Positions 43,863 to 58,173 of a stretch of 64,000 nt of DNA are shown here, one piece after another. Source of the DNA: Xiphias gladius. Taxonomy: Eukaryota; Chordata; Actinopteri; Istiophoriformes; Xiphiidae. Position numbers and translations under genes: made by a program. The DNA lies in contig NC_053404.1 in NCBI RefSeq assembly GCF_016859285.1, forward strand, positions 580,001-644,000. Reading direction: 5' to 3'. Under the pieces are notes generated by a model. The model made no database searches. It had not been told where the DNA came from and was given only the letters and a program-made list of their open reading frames with translations. Position 1 is the stretch's first letter. Each line of letters opens with the position of its first letter.

Positions 43863-45989
43863 TTCAATTCGTCGTAAGACTGTCTACATTAATGAAGGAA
43901 CAAGTGTACGATAAGTACGTAAACAACAGGGCATTCTGTTTTTCACATTGCCTTTTTTGGTTCATTGAAGTGTGTTTCAAAACCAGGCCCTAATCCCGAT
44001 ACCCCGATGTAAAAATGTGGCCGCGTTCCTGTCGATGTGTGTGTGCGTGTGTGTGTGTCAACATATGCAGAAGTAATGTGATGCAAGCTGTTGTTATAAG
44101 CAGCAGAGGAAACATGAAATTTCCTGTTTTGCTAAGATCTGCAGCAACTGCCCAGTTCTGTATCTCTAAGAGGAGGGGTTTGAGGTTTCCTTCCCATCAG
44201 TGAGACTCAGATGCGACATCGACATGAAATTCCAGCGTGTCAGTACTCACGAGGAGTTGGTTTGGGCCCCAATACTGATACTTGCTAGTCTATCCTGCTC
44301 TTTACTTGGCAGCAAAAAAAGTGAGAAGCCACTAAGTTTAAACAAACGCGTACGTCGGAAACATTACATTGTTAAAGAGGGGACAGCGTCAGCAGCGTGT
44401 AGCACAGGGAGGAATGCCTTTGTGTGCATGTGTGTAGCTGCTCAGGAGTGACAAGGCTGAGAGAGCTGATAGCTGTGCAGAATGCCGGAGGCCTAACCAG
44501 AAGGTAACCAAAATACCACTGTGGTGATGCTCAGGGTCATGGTGGTTGGAAACATGAAAAAGAAAAGTCGGAGCGCAGCCTCGTTAAAGCCTCGAAACAC
44601 CGACATTTTTACATAGCTTACAAAACAAAGTCGCCAGTCGGTCAGTCAAAGAGCCAAAAGTATAATATATGAGTGAGTTTTTGTTCTTCCGCAGGGCAGG
44701 GAGGATTAGTTCTAGGCATGCAAATGGGTTCCAAGTGAGAAAGAGAAATACAGTCAAGTCAGGGCAGCAGTTGATTAGATATGAAAGTTGGAGGAATTTC
44801 ATTTTCTACTTACCACTAACCACCATGCAGTTATTTGTAATGTAATGTGAACTAATGCGAGCCTCGTCCTGCACATCTGGACTCATTATGAATCTTGAAT
44901 CCGGCGGACGTCTCCATTGAAGCAAAACTACTTGCAGACATTAAGTTGAAGGGCGTAAATTGAGGTTTTCACTTTCAGTCAGGAAATGGGCCACAGGCAA
45001 GATATTAAATAAAGGCGTCAACTTATAGGAAGCAGGATGTGGACCTGGAGCGGTAAAGTGCAGCTACTGGCCCCACAAAACGGCTAAAGATCCCGATCAC
45101 ATCGGGGAGAATTGGGAAAGACCTACAGCCGAGAAACCACCATTTGCGGAAGGCTCTTTGCCACTGGTCACAGATTGTCGACCAAGAGGAATTTCATTTG
45201 ATTACTCAACTATATTAGGTCAGGAGTCAGAGGAGAGCAACATAAAATATGTTAAAGGGCGTTCACACAACATGGCAGCCAAACCTTGATAACTTAACAT
45301 GGTGTGTGAATGCCCGAGAGTTGCGCAAGCCATATTCAGAGGTGGTCAGGTACGTACCATATATGAATTATAGGACTGCCCCGTCGAGTTTCCAGGGTGC
45401 ATTTACAGCACTGCAGACCTGCCAAGCACAGAGCGATGCAGCCGATTTGTCTTTGTAAAACATCTCAGCCTCGGTTATGGGGTCCGGACTTGAGGTGAGT
45501 TGGCAAATATACACCACAATACTCTCTACAAGTAGTGTGGCTGAGTGACACGACTTGTTTTTGTTTCAAGTAGTGGTCACAGTTTCTCACAGATAAGTGC
45601 AAATGTGAATGGAGAATTGAAATTTGGCCTCCTGTGGTCAAAACGAGATTAATTTGAGTTGTATTCTGGCAGCAGCTGTGTGTGTGCGTGTGTGTGTGTG
45701 TGTGTGAGCTGGATCTAGATAAAATCTAGATATGTATGTGTGGATTCATTACACCTGATGTTGTCAGGATCACATGTGTACTATATGTGAATGTAAATAT
45801 GTCCCTGAAGGCAACTCGCTCTAGTCTTGTTTTGCAATGTCTACAGAGTCGCTGTCGTTTACAAACTCTATGTACTGATTCAGTGGAACATCTTGAGGGA
45901 GACGGCTGCCTGGTGGAGCGCGGTTGGCAGAGAAAGAGGTGACCTATAAAGGACAAAATAAAGGACAGCAGACAGCTCTGCAGAGGGTT

Positions 45990-46320
45990 CCTTGGACTTC
46001 GTGGCGCTCGTCTGACATGCAGCGTTCAACGCGGGACCTTATGTACACACACGCTCCAGGCTCATCTCAAGGTTAATTAAAGCAAACAGGAAGCACTTGA
46101 TTAAAGTTTAGTAGCCACAGCAGGGCGGGTCTGAATACTTCTGCTTTTGTTTGATTTTTAATATGTTTGCAAAAATTTCTAAAAACATGTTTTCACTTTC
46201 TCGTGATGGGTTATTGAGTGAGGACCGATGGGACAAAAATGTCAGTTTTATCCATTCAAAGTTAAATCTACAGCAAAATAAAATGAAGGGTTCTGAAAAC
46301 TTCCTGAAACCACAGTGACA
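45990..46320 (+). repeat. Dispersed repeat with 'gtctgaatactt' tail
   Basis: Contains GGGACCTTATGTACACACAC, 'catctcaaggttaatt', 'aaacaggaagcac', GGGTCTGAATACTTCTGC, TTTGCAAAAATTTCTAAAAA, 'catgttttcactttctcgtgatgggttattg'-like and GGGTTCTGAAAACTTCC blocks. I recall this arrangement from a dispersed fish repeat, probably linked to Tc1/mariner-type elements. The family name is uncertain. Diverged, no transposase. Confidence 0.55.
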
Positions 46321-46504
46321 ACGCTACCGTGCTGATGTATACCGTTTTCTTTTTGACCATCTTAGAGTAGTGTGTTAATGTGTATAATGTTAATATTTTT
46401 AGCACATGCAACAACACAAATTGAGCCGATAGTTTATTTATTTTAGCCACCGCCAAGATATATTTCACTGAAAACCACAAGTGTCGAACTCGCGGTGGCA
46501 CAAG

Positions 46505-46625
46505 AGAAAAAGTCAGTAGGTTTCCTCCCCTGGGGACCGTGAATGTTCAGGCGGACCGATGGACCGACTGACTGGCCGGGCCACGCAGCAAGTCCCCGTA
46601 ATCTAGCCGCTAGCGTGGCTGAAAT
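46505..46625 (+). repeat. Dispersed teleost repeat (type 'aactattggatggat'), partial
   Basis: Carries GGGGACCGTGAATGTTCAGG, GGACCGATGGACCGACTGAC and AGCCGCTAGCGTGGCTGAAA, blocks of the family also seen at 15950-16095 and, inverted, at 34215-34450. Its middle part is missing. Confidence 0.55.
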
Positions 46626-48655
46626 GAAGTGACAAAGTGACGTAGTGATAATTTGGCGGCTGCCTGTTTCATCCTCTTCAGCAGTCAGATAACCAGCAGC
46701 TCCAGATATCAGATTATTCTCTCGTTTTCACCGTTTTTTCCTGCTCTGATGACTTTTTTCTCTCGAACAGGCTCCTCACTTTCTGTCAAAAGGAATGTGG
46801 AGCTGTTTACACACCAGGGTCGCAGATTATTTTGTAGACCGTCCTCTGCAGCAGTGACATGACAGCTGAAGATGCACTGCAAAAGGTGAACTTTTAGTTT
46901 TATGTAGAATCCCTGTACATGGTGGGAACTTCAGGGAGGCCGAAAAAGTGGTAGGTATCAACAAGTGTTTTCTGTTTCCTGTGCAACACATCAAAGAAAA
47001 GTAAGAAGTGATGAAAGAGGAGGTTTTCTTTCTCGGGCATGCTATCACTCATCTGATGTGTGAAATGAGATAAGAGAGACAGAGAGGTGAAAGATTAGGA
47101 CACGTGTCAGGAGGGTAAAATACCGCTCAATTGAAAGGTTAAGCTCGCTGCCGTTGTGTCCGATCTGAGCTCTGTGGTGATGCTTTACTCTACCGTCCAT
47201 TCGTCTCACACCAAGAGTTTTTCTGTCTCTCTTGGACTTTCAGGCTTTACATTTTTACACTCGCAAAAATTGTATCCCAGGCTGCTATGGTCAAAAGTTA
47301 GCAGTTAATTTCTCTGGGCTCTTTCTAATGGGCTCATGCTGGAAAATGAAAACCCTGTCCCATGTAGGCTGATGTGCAAGCAACTTCTCGGGAAGTCAAC
47401 AGTCACTTTGCAAAACAACACTTCCTCTTAACCCTCGCTGCTCTGCTCCGTCTCTGCAAGGAAGGGGCCCCTAGCACTGGGCTAACCGATTAGCAGGGAG
47501 CACCTCGTATCGAATATTGCCTACTGAAATTTTACTGAAGGTTGACAAGTTACATTTTCTGAAGCTGCGGTCAGAGAGGAGCCCTCGTGACAAGTAAGGT
47601 CAAGTAAGGCAATATTACTGCACATACGTCTACACAGTCCCTTTTAAATGAAGACTTTTGGTCAAGCCGGGTCAGCGTTCGCAGCGTCTCTCTGGGGATT
47701 TGTGTTTGCGGAGCTCCTCTGGGAGTTCTGGAAGTCACTGGGGAAGGGGTCAGGTGAGAGCCCAAAGTAACGCCGGGGCAGAGGGAATCTACTCTTTGCT
47801 TCTGCTCATAAGACTTCCTGATGGAATTTGTAAAGGTAACAAACAAATATTTCAGAAACAGCTTTAAAATAACATTGCTCAGAATTAACAGTAAGTTGTG
47901 GTTCAGAAGACTAAGCTTGAATTTAGAGGCACTGCAGTGTATGTAGCATTCCCTTACATGTCTATATATTAAACGAGAGCTGTGGATTATCTGGGCCTTG
48001 GAGCACGGTGGGCACTGCGGGTCAGGACCTTTGACTTACTTGACCTCTCCTCCCGGTCTCGTTGGTTCCCAGTAAAGGTTTTTATCTCTGTTCAAACGCG
48101 ACAGGTTTCGGCTTTGAAATGCCACCAGATCTTTCCAACTCCAAGACATTTGTCGGACATCTTTAGTACACCTTGAGGGTCTGATATGCATGAGCTTGAA
48201 TGAGGGTGAAAAGGTTTTGGACATTGGATTTATTCTTTAAACGTAAACGCCGTCATGTTTAATATGTTAATTCTTTGTCGTTTGTCTGTTGTGTAGATTT
48301 TCTTTAATATGTTGTGGTACTTTCACTACTAACTTGTTTCAGCCTTGAGAGCTGCTCATGCATTAGAGACATGAACAGGCATCACCGTGACTGTTCATGA
48401 GTGTCTCAGTCTCATGTGCTTCTGCCACATCGCAGACACCGGATGGTCAAAATGTCTCTGCTTAGATGTACCAACAAAGAAACCAGTGCAGACTGATCCT
48501 GTTGCCTGTTCTGCCCTCCAGTGGTTCGACTCGTAAACAGGCCCAATGTGAGGGCCACATTTAACTCCCCGAGCACTGAAACTCAAGTGCACACACAAGA
48601 ATGCATAACATGAGATCCTGAAACTTCACACCTCTCTCTGTGGCTGATATACTTT

Positions 48656-48661
48656 TTTATT
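48656..48661 (-). terminator. Candidate polyadenylation signal of sh3glb1
   Basis: TTTATT on plus (AATAAA on the gene strand), about 1.2 kb after the sh3glb1 stop. The interval between is AT-rich and without exons, consistent with a 3'UTR. Other AATAAA-like words occur nearby. Confidence 0.45.
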
Positions 48662-49840
48662 TTAATGCACCACATTGCATATTTATTTTACAACTGTACG
48701 CTATCTTACCAGTTACACACAAATCAAAAAAGCAGCTGTGCAGCTGTAATATACTCAAATCTCCCAGAATGTAACAGGACTTAATTTCAATGTGGACCTG
48801 AAATGCAGGTTTAGGGGAAATTGCTGAAATTATGTTATGATGAAGACAGCAATGTCAAAAAAAAAAGAAAAAAGGTACAAGTCTTTACTTCAAGGCGTTT
48901 TCTTCCTTTACAGTTAACACCGAGTCGACCAAAACCAGAGGCACTAAATGTGTCACAAATTGTGTATTTATGTACAATACATAAATTAATAATGTAATCA
49001 GTGATAATAGAAATGTTTCCAATTGTCAATAAGTTAAGTCAAAATATCAGGGTTCAACACAAAGGGGAGACTGGACTGACGGTCTCAATACTGCTGGTGT
49101 AGCTGCGAAAAGGCAAACGCTTTGAGAAAAGCCGATTCACTGTGATGGGCACTTGAATATGTTTAGCGTGTGAGTTTCAGAACTGCTGGGTGGCTGCAAC
49201 TTCAACCAAAAGCACTGGAGCGATGCGCTTAACTCCATGTGAATAAAGCTGACACACAACACATATGATACTGTTAAAAAAAATGGAAAACAAAAAACCA
49301 AAACGCTATTCATACGTAGGATAACCATAAGATGATAATTATAAAATAAGACTGGAGGATAATCAGCATCACGCTCCACTTCAAACTGAAGTGCATTTCT
49401 GCCATCGAAGCAACGTATCTACTGTATCACTACTCGCAAAAACTCGAATCGGCAGAGAGGGAAGAGAAAAAAAACCCTTGCATCATAAGCGTTTAGGTCA
49501 CCGTCTGAGATATATATTGTAAACAAAACAATCTTTAAAAAACAGGTTACAGTTTGGGAGATGTTCTGGCACATATTGCAGATTGTATGGCATCAAACAC
49601 AAAGGCATGGAAGCAGGTTTTAGAAATGTACTGCAGCTGCATACAAACAGATCAGGGAATGGGTCCATCTCCTTTCCTTCACTCAGATTTATTCATTCCA
49701 GCTCCAGTCCTCTAAAACTGAGACTCCATCTTCTTTTCATACAAATAAAACTCGTTCTAAAATGACTGACATGGAGAAGAAAGTGAGGCCGGTCCCTGCA
49801 ACGCAGTATAAATATGGGATCACAGCTGGTTACAGTGGGC

Positions 49841-52800
49841 TCAGTTAAGCAGCTCCAGGTAGGTGATGGGCACTTTGCCCTTCTGGTTGCCTCGCTCGCC
49901 CATCAGCCAGTCCGAATCCATGCCTGGGACGCTGCTGACTGCGATCACCTGGAAAGACAAAGAGCGCGGATGACGGACGTCAGTGTTTATCGTATGACGC
50001 TATCGAGTCGCTGTTTTCTATTCAAAAAGCTTCGCTGTGTTCACGTGTTATCCGTGTTCCGTTCATGTCAAGGCAAATGACTGACAAGTCTTTTATGCAG
50101 CGTTCACCACATTTCCTGAGTTCTTGGTTATGAATCCTGTTATTATGGAGGGCAGCTGAGGCCACACAGTTGGCTCAGTAAACGTGAGGGCAGACTGGAA
50201 AATGTTTCTGAACGTGAGTCGCCCAGTGAGGTAATGCTGGTCGATTGTTAGCCGACCGCAGGCTTGTCGTGGACAGCTGAGTGCTTTTCCAGGAAAGGGA
50301 GTGGCCTGTGTTCAACTGCTGCTACAGGGCACGGTGTTGTTAAAAGTGCACACACAGGGAAAGCTGAGAAACGTCAGAATTTCAGCTTCCTAATGTTAGT
50401 TCAAAGGTTGATTCTTACATCCAAAGAAACTGGAGTACACGGCAGAAAATGGAAGCGACAATATGGTATTTCTCACTCATACGCTACAAGAGAGGAGTAC
50501 TTGCTTCAGGCTCACCTCATCAGCCAGCAGGGAAAGCTCGCTGCTGCTGGCAGCGTCGTAGTCGTAAAGGACTCGGGCTTTGCGGCTGCCGTTGGAGCTG
50601 CGCAATTCGCTGAATCCGCCCGAGCTGCCGCGGCCCGCGGACACGCTGGGCAGAGAGGCTGACACCGGGATGGTGGGCACCGAGATGCTGGCCCCGCCCG
50701 ACACTGACGACTGGTTGTTGTTGGAGAATGAGGAGGGGAAACTGTGGTGGTTTGGGGGGTGGGGGAGAAGAGGATAAGCACACCCTGACACAGAGCTGGG
50801 GGGTAAAACGTTCTTCAGTTTAAATATCAGCAGTTATACTGTGCAGTCAGGCATTTCAGTCCATTTTTTCGTGTAGCTATTCAATTAAAGCCAACGTTTT
50901 GTCTGTGTTCCTCCTTCTCCTCTCTCACCTGGAAGGTGAACACTCTGTGTAACCCTACATGAACTTTTCAACCCCGATTTTCACAAGAACATTCGTCATC
51001 AACACTTTTTTGAGGGCTTCTAAAGGCAAGACAGGATGGTTACTGAACCATTTCAGAGAGACAAGTGACAGACAAGGACCGTATTGACCTGCTGCTCTGT
51101 GAAACGAGAGCATATTTATACTCCTGCTTCTGAAATGAGTGATGACTTATTGTAGGTTGGGCTCGAGGGGTTTTCAGGTGAGTGGTGCCTGACCTCCAAA
51201 CCCCTCCTCCACTGGACCTCGTGTCTCAGAGAAGCTTCTAGGGTCCGCTATGTGACATCAGCTGTTTTGCTAAGTGCCTGTAAAAACTGCCAGTTTATGC
51301 ACAGTAATACCAGTCGGTCAGAAACGATGCTGATCCGGAGCAATTCATGCTGTATTTCACCTGCCCAGCTGCTTCTGGAGATCCACCATGTATTGGTAAC
51401 ACTGTGCGTAGTACGTAGTCTGGGCCTCCACGAAGTCACTCAAGCAGCGGAGGTGGTGTGCCTGGAAATGCACGAGAAGAGATGCGAGAGAATTACACAC
51501 ACAGTTTCAGTCTTCTGTCAGTTGTACCAAGTAGTGCCCAAGTACCGCTGCAGTAGAATTCAACTGGCATCTTAGCTTTAGCGTTTTTACACCGAGGTGA
51601 GGTTTACAGCGCAGCCATCTTTCTATACCAAACACTACTAGCAGTGGTGTAATCAGCTGCCTCATAAAGAGCAGGAATTAGCTTGTGAAAATAAAGGAAC
51701 AGTTTGACATTTTCAGAAATGTGCTTATTCGCTTTCCTGCCAAAAGGTGAGCGGGCGAGCAACCACTTAGCTTGGCTTAGCACAGAGACCGGAAACGGAG
51801 GGAAACAGCTAGCCTGGCTCAGACCGAAGGCAGATAAGCCAGGATATAAGGCAACGGGCTGTGACCTTATATTTATCTACCAGACCCAGAACAGAGTGGT
51901 ATCGAGCGCAAAATATGGAACTACTCCTTTAAGTCTGAGAAGAAAACCTAGTGATGTCACCGAGCTCATCTCAGCTAAGAAACTTCACCTATTTATTTAT
52001 TTATTTTGACAGAAAGCCTGCGTAACAAACTTGAGGTGTGAGTCTCAGGACGTCTGCTTACCAGTGTTTTTCTCCCTTGTGTATCCCGAGGAACTAAAGG
52101 TTGGGCCACCTCGGCCTCTGCTACGTCGGTTTAGACCATCCTTTTCTCAGTCTCTCTCAAGTCAACCAACATTATGAAGGTGCAATATTAAGTAACTAGC
52201 CAAAACCCAGCGGCACTACCACAACATCCACTGGTGTTATTCCTTTAATGACCGAACGGGGAGAGGACCACATTCAGCACCGTGTCTGAACCCGGGAGCT
52301 GTGCCGGGCTGAGCTGGACTACGTACGTGGGTGCTGCTGACGCCTTCCAGGAGCAGGCGGGTGATCTCAGCCTGCCGGTCGAACTCACTCTGGGTCATCC
52401 TCAACTCCTGCTCTGCCTGAGAGAGATGAAACAAAACAACCTGATTTTAATCGAGCAACATCACCATACACGTGTCTGGGTTGGAGAGATCTTAACAAGC
52501 TAAATACTTATTCTTTATAACGTATGCCTGTAATCAGAATGCTGCGCAGACCAAAGGACACAGATAATGCTGAAAAACCAGAGTGAATGAACACGATTCA
52601 GGCAAACTAATTGGTTTACTGATATCATCCTCTGTTTGAAAATGAGGCCAGTAGGTGTTTCCACCTCTGACACGAAACATCATCGGTATGTGAACGTGTC
52701 CCATGGTCTGAAGCTCGTTGCTCTCTGAGGGAAAAACAAAAAACAACACGAAATACTTTGCAATAATCAAATTCAATCGAAGCGATTATTAACATATTCC

Positions 52801-55651
52801 ATCGGTTAGTTCAAAAGGTGGCTTAAAAAATAAAAACGAACAGATGAACAGTTCAGTCAACCACAAAACAAAACGATGCCAGGATCTGTGTGTGTGCAGA
52901 GAGTACGACGTGATACGGAAGTCAAAAAGTAAAAGTTAAAAAGGAGGCACAATAAAATAAAAAAAGACCAAAACAACAAGACTTACAGTAGGGATTCGTA
53001 AGATGGGACATGAAGGAAAAACCGGGAACAGAACACAACAAGTGAACGTGAAGTTTCTGTCCTGAGGGAAAGGTTTCCTCTTCCTCAAACTGAGCCAAAG
53101 GATTCAATATGAGGCTGCTGAACAATGGCATGTTGTGACTTGCCGAAAAGTCCAATAAACATAAGGTCTGGAGCTGAGACTGACAGGGACAATGGCCTCC
53201 CTGTCCTGAGCTCCCTGCAGCTCACATTAGAGCCGCAGAGAGAGCTGCGGATGGAGTTTTACAGTTTGGTTCTAAGAGGACTTTTCCACAAACGCTCCAA
53301 CGGTATGTGTCATGGAGGAAATCGAGAGAGGGATTGACAGCAGCTGCTGACACTAGGATCAGGGGGTTTTGGTGTGTGTGTGTGTTCAAGTCAAAGATGG
53401 CTCCAACATTCCACTCACCTCTGTCACTTCCTCTGCTCACATCTGCTGCCTTGCATTTTGAAAACAGTGACACAGTAGTTAGAGCTACAGCTGCCGCACG
53501 GCCGTAGCCAACACAAGACATCATTACGCTCCGTGTGATTCGGTGCGTGATTGTGTGAGGGTGAGACAGCAGCCTGCCCTGACAAAACCACACTTTTTTT
53601 TAGAAGGTAGCAGGACTGGAACAATGCAGCACAAAAAATATTTCTCATCCTCAGCTTTCACACAATCAAACCACCTCAGATCCCTGGGATCGTGCAAGTA
53701 GCGTCCTTCAAAATTAAAGCTGGTGTTGGTGTTGACCAGCAAAAAACGACTATTTACACCTCCCGTAGTGAGGCCACAGTTCTCTCTTTCATGAATATGT
53801 TTAGTCTTACTACAGCTCAGTTTCAGCACACCATTAGACTGTCAATAAACACTACACAACCCTCCCATTTGGAAAAAGCTAAACTAAAGGAGTGAGTTGA
53901 CAGGCCGCTGGGATAACTTGCCATAGTATAATAGTTCTTTAGAGTGGGATGGAAAGTAAGCTCGCTGGGTCTCCGCTAAATTGTTTCTTCCTGCATTTAT
54001 AGAAAAATGTGCTCAAAATGCGCTCGTTTACTCTGCTCTGAAGACTGCAGCCAAATAGCTTTGCCGGGATGTTGCCCGTTGATTTAACGTCCATCCCTGG
54101 CGTTGACATCACATTGCACTGTTTACTTATATTGTTTGGAGTAGCCGTAGAATGTCGACAGCTTACACAAGTACTCGTCTAACCTAGTCCTGAAAGGACG
54201 TCGTCGTAAACGAGCCAGGTCTTGGCTGATTGGTGATAAATACCGGGGTATCACCTTCTTCACTGTTAACTGGAGCACATTGTAGCGTGGGATAAACATG
54301 ACAGAGTATCCGTGACTTTTAACAAAGTCAGACTTTTTAGACCATTTAAAAGCCAGTTAGAATCTAATGTCGGATCAATTTGCATATAGACATGTAATCA
54401 AAAACTAGTGGGTCAGCAGCACAAGTCTGATTTTTTACTAAAAAAACTGAACTCAGCATATTCTAAGACTTTTTTTCCACCCATATTTTTTAAATTTTTA
54501 AAGGCCTCAAGCCCCACTTGGTTGTGATGTGATGGTTCTTGAGACTGATCGGAATCATCGTGCTCTACCAGGTGAAACACACCACATGGCGCTGGGATTA
54601 ATGTCTCTCCCTCAAACAGGACATTATGTTGGGCCAAATTTGGCACAATGAAAGGTTTACCTTACAAAACTCAAATCCAAATTATCTGTTTGAAGGACGA
54701 CGACATAAATAAAAATCCAAAAAACGGGGCCGTCGCAGCAAGAAAACAACTGTCTGGGAAAAGGGAAGTCTAAACTTCCCATAGCTGCTCATGTGACTGT
54801 GTTGTAGTCATAAGATGTAAAATGGTCAGTTTAATGTTGTGTAACTTGGTGTGTCAGTCATGACTTGTGTGAGTTCAGACAGAGGGAAGGAGGATACACC
54901 CTAACAGTTTTTTTTTAAGTTTCCCTTAAGGAAGCTGCTGAATGATTTTGGAGAAAGTAGACTTCACCAACACTGGTCACTAATCAGCATTAGAATATAA
55001 ACAAAAAACATTCAGGTGCAAAAAAATGCATGCTTACCGCAGCTCTTGCGTCAGCCATCCTGGCTTTCTTTAACCTGGTTTTGGCTGCGTCCAGATCCAG
55101 GCGTTTGACCTGCAGTAGCTTTCTTTCTTTCTGGACACAAATAACAGCAGAACAGGTCAGAATTCTTAGCTCCCGGCACCGAATACTGTCACGCTTTTCG
55201 TGAAGATGAGATCAGGGCTTTCGTCGTGCCTTTTATACTACACTGATATGTGTGATTGATGTTCAGAATTACATCATCATCAAACCAACAGCACAGGATC
55301 AACTACAAAAGGGAATAATTCTAATGATCTGAGGCACGTTTTGGCTCAGCATCCCTCTGCTGTAGCAGACTGGAAGCAGCTATGGTCAGATGTTACAACG
55401 TAACCGCAGGTCAGAGCTGAGCTGAAGAGAAAACTGAGTTTTCCATTGTCATTATATCCAAAAAAATTAATGAATTAATTTAAAAAACACACACACACAC
55501 ACACACACACAAACCCGTCATGATGGTAATAAACTCAAACCCATAGTAGACAAAATATCAACCCAATAATGCGGTCACCTTTCAAGCCCACAAGTACAAC
55601 AGGTGATCCACAGGACTCATACCTCTGGATCACCTGTTGTGGGGGGAAAAA

Positions 55652-55702
<51 letters not shown>

Positions 55703-58141
55703 AGTCCTGTTGGAGCTTGTGTCTGTATTTTCCCTTTTTTGAACATTTTTGCCCCATGAAAACTTCCTTACTTTCACGCCACTTCTGAACAGATCCTTCC
55801 TGAGTGTCTGACTCGATCTAAATTTGTGAAAGTGTTTCTACACATTTGACAAAAAAGAATGACATGTGCTTAAGACTAATTCCTAGAGTGAACTGAGGAC
55901 TGTGTAAAGTGTGATATCTGATTTTTGCGCTGCTATAAAGGGACAGTCTACACTCTACGGCCCATACTATTGTGAATTAGTTCCAAACAGAAGTTCAAAG
56001 TCCTGTGAAAAGTGAAACTGGTTCAAAACGTTCAGTCGAGAGTCCAACTCACCAGGATGGTTTTGAAGTCGCCCTCTAGAAAGTTTCGGAAAGGTGTCAG
56101 GAAGTTGATGGCGGCACTTTGGATGAACTCCCGCTCTGCCCCACCGATCTGTTTCTCCGTCTCACCACATTTTATCAGAGCATTTCCTGAGATGGTCAGC
56201 AGCACAAAGAAAACTTCACCGCCAAAGAAACACCAGACAGGAGACTGTACAGTGACAACAATGTCTCATCCAAGGCCTGAATGTCTTGAGAAGACACAGA
56301 GACCAGTGGATCAGTACACAAAGCTGAACGAGGCCATGGCCACAACTGTGGAATGACCATGAGAAACCGTGGCAGGCGATGATAGGGATACTCAAAGTCA
56401 TAACAGAAGACTGGTGTTCAAATGTTCTTCACAAACTGTCAAAAAGCCTGCACTCGACCTTACGAGCCTATACTAGACAGAATACTGCAATATCAACAAC
56501 TTTTTTTTTAATGCAAGCTCGCCCAACAGCAAAACATTGCTTCAATTTACAACCATTTAGTTTGTTCTATAAATTGAGAAATATCGTGGGGGAGGACGGA
56601 GGACGGTGTTCGTCAACCATCTACTTTGACTTGCACAATCTGAGTTACAGCAGCCATCTTCTTAGTTGCCTTTGTAGATTTTAAAACAGAAATTTGACAC
56701 AGGACTCAGCAAAAAACCCCCACGAAGAAAGCTGGTAGGAGGCACAGCCACAGGTGCGTGTCCAGAATTCAGCGGGGCTCTAACGTTCATTTAAGTCCTG
56801 GAGTGTTAGACGGCTCGTCGGATCACTCACCATAGGCAGTTCCGGGACCAAATTCATTTCCCGAGTCGATCATGGACTGGCCCAGCAGCTCATGGTTGTT
56901 CATTCGCGTGGGGGCTTTTTTCTCCAGCTTCTCATACACAAATTCTTCGAGCCGGACATCTGCAGTTCACAACAAGAAAACTCAATTACAAAGTCATAAG
57001 ACTACAGTAAGGGAGACAAGCGCAGGCACTTACTTTAGGACAGTGAGTCCAGACAGCCTGACGTACGTCTGAAAATTAACACAGAAGCTTTCATAATGAC
57101 AACCATCGCAGGAAACACTTGGATTTGCTTAATGTCATCACATCACGTGAACGAACGCGGACAATTACAGCCAGCGTGCCTGGGGCGCGTAGTGTGCGAA
57201 CACAGAAAACGCAGAACAAATCCAGTTTGCCATATCCTAGAATGTTACACAAGACTGCAAGCAGCAGCTGGTCCGTCGGTGCTTGTTGTGCTACGGCGAC
57301 ATGGCACCATGGTGTGAACCGAGGAGGATGCACAGCTGAGCTTACAGACTTCACAGACACCCTGCCTACTGACGCATGGCAAACACCATCTCAGAGGGGC
57401 TGAGCATTTCTTTTTTACGTGGCCCATATTACTGCCACATCTCCTAAAGTCAGGCGTATTTAAGGCACTGAGCTACTCTTCAGTGCAGCATCATCTGTCT
57501 GTAAAAAGCAAATATGAACTTTTTGAACTAATCTGACTAATAACACAGAATAGCTGATTTCCAAATACTGGGCTGCTATGGTAAATAATGAGTGGATGGA
57601 TCAGTCTCGTAATGGATCTACCAGAGGATTTTTTTAAATATGTGCTGTCATTAGTCAAGAAACCGGAAAAGGCACCGATTACGTGCAAAGTGAGTGGCGT
57701 TGAAATGACACATCTTTAAACGGGATCTGGTGACTTTCTCGCCACGGGGGAACATAGAGTCGGTACGTGCCCCCAGGGGTCCAGTTTTTCCGGATTTTGT
57801 TTGTCAGAGCAGCCAAGTTCATTACAGAGTCAGAAGTGAGCTCTTACTCGGGTTGGGCTGCAGTAGGACTTCTGTCTGCTTCATGATCCTCTCTGTCCAT
57901 TGCTTGGTGTTCTCAGCTCTGACCAAAAGGTTCTCCAAATGGGCGTCCAACTCTGTCTTCTCAGCCTGGCCAAGCTTCTCCTCTGTGAACTGACAGAGCA
58001 AAAGTTCGGTTACAGCGTGAACATGACTTACTGCCCGGAGCGTGATTCGCGGGGCCGCGGTGCCGTGCAGCTCGGCTAACGTCGGCAGGCTGGACGGGTT
58101 AGCATGTGGACGAACAGAAACGGTATCCGCCCGGCGGCGGC

Positions 58142-58173
<32 letters not shown>

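Larger units (their letters stand above)
43863..48655. other. Gene-free spacer between nrros and sh3glb1
   Basis: No exon recognised. It holds a (TG)n run near 45679-45706 and dispersed repeats at 45990-46320 and 46505-46625. The rest is AT-rich with only short open frames. Confidence 0.6.

Noticed and set aside
45249-45458. 69-codon plus frame with apparently ordered composition
   Set aside because: No family recognised. The surrounding sequence looks like decayed repeat and there are no matching splice partners.
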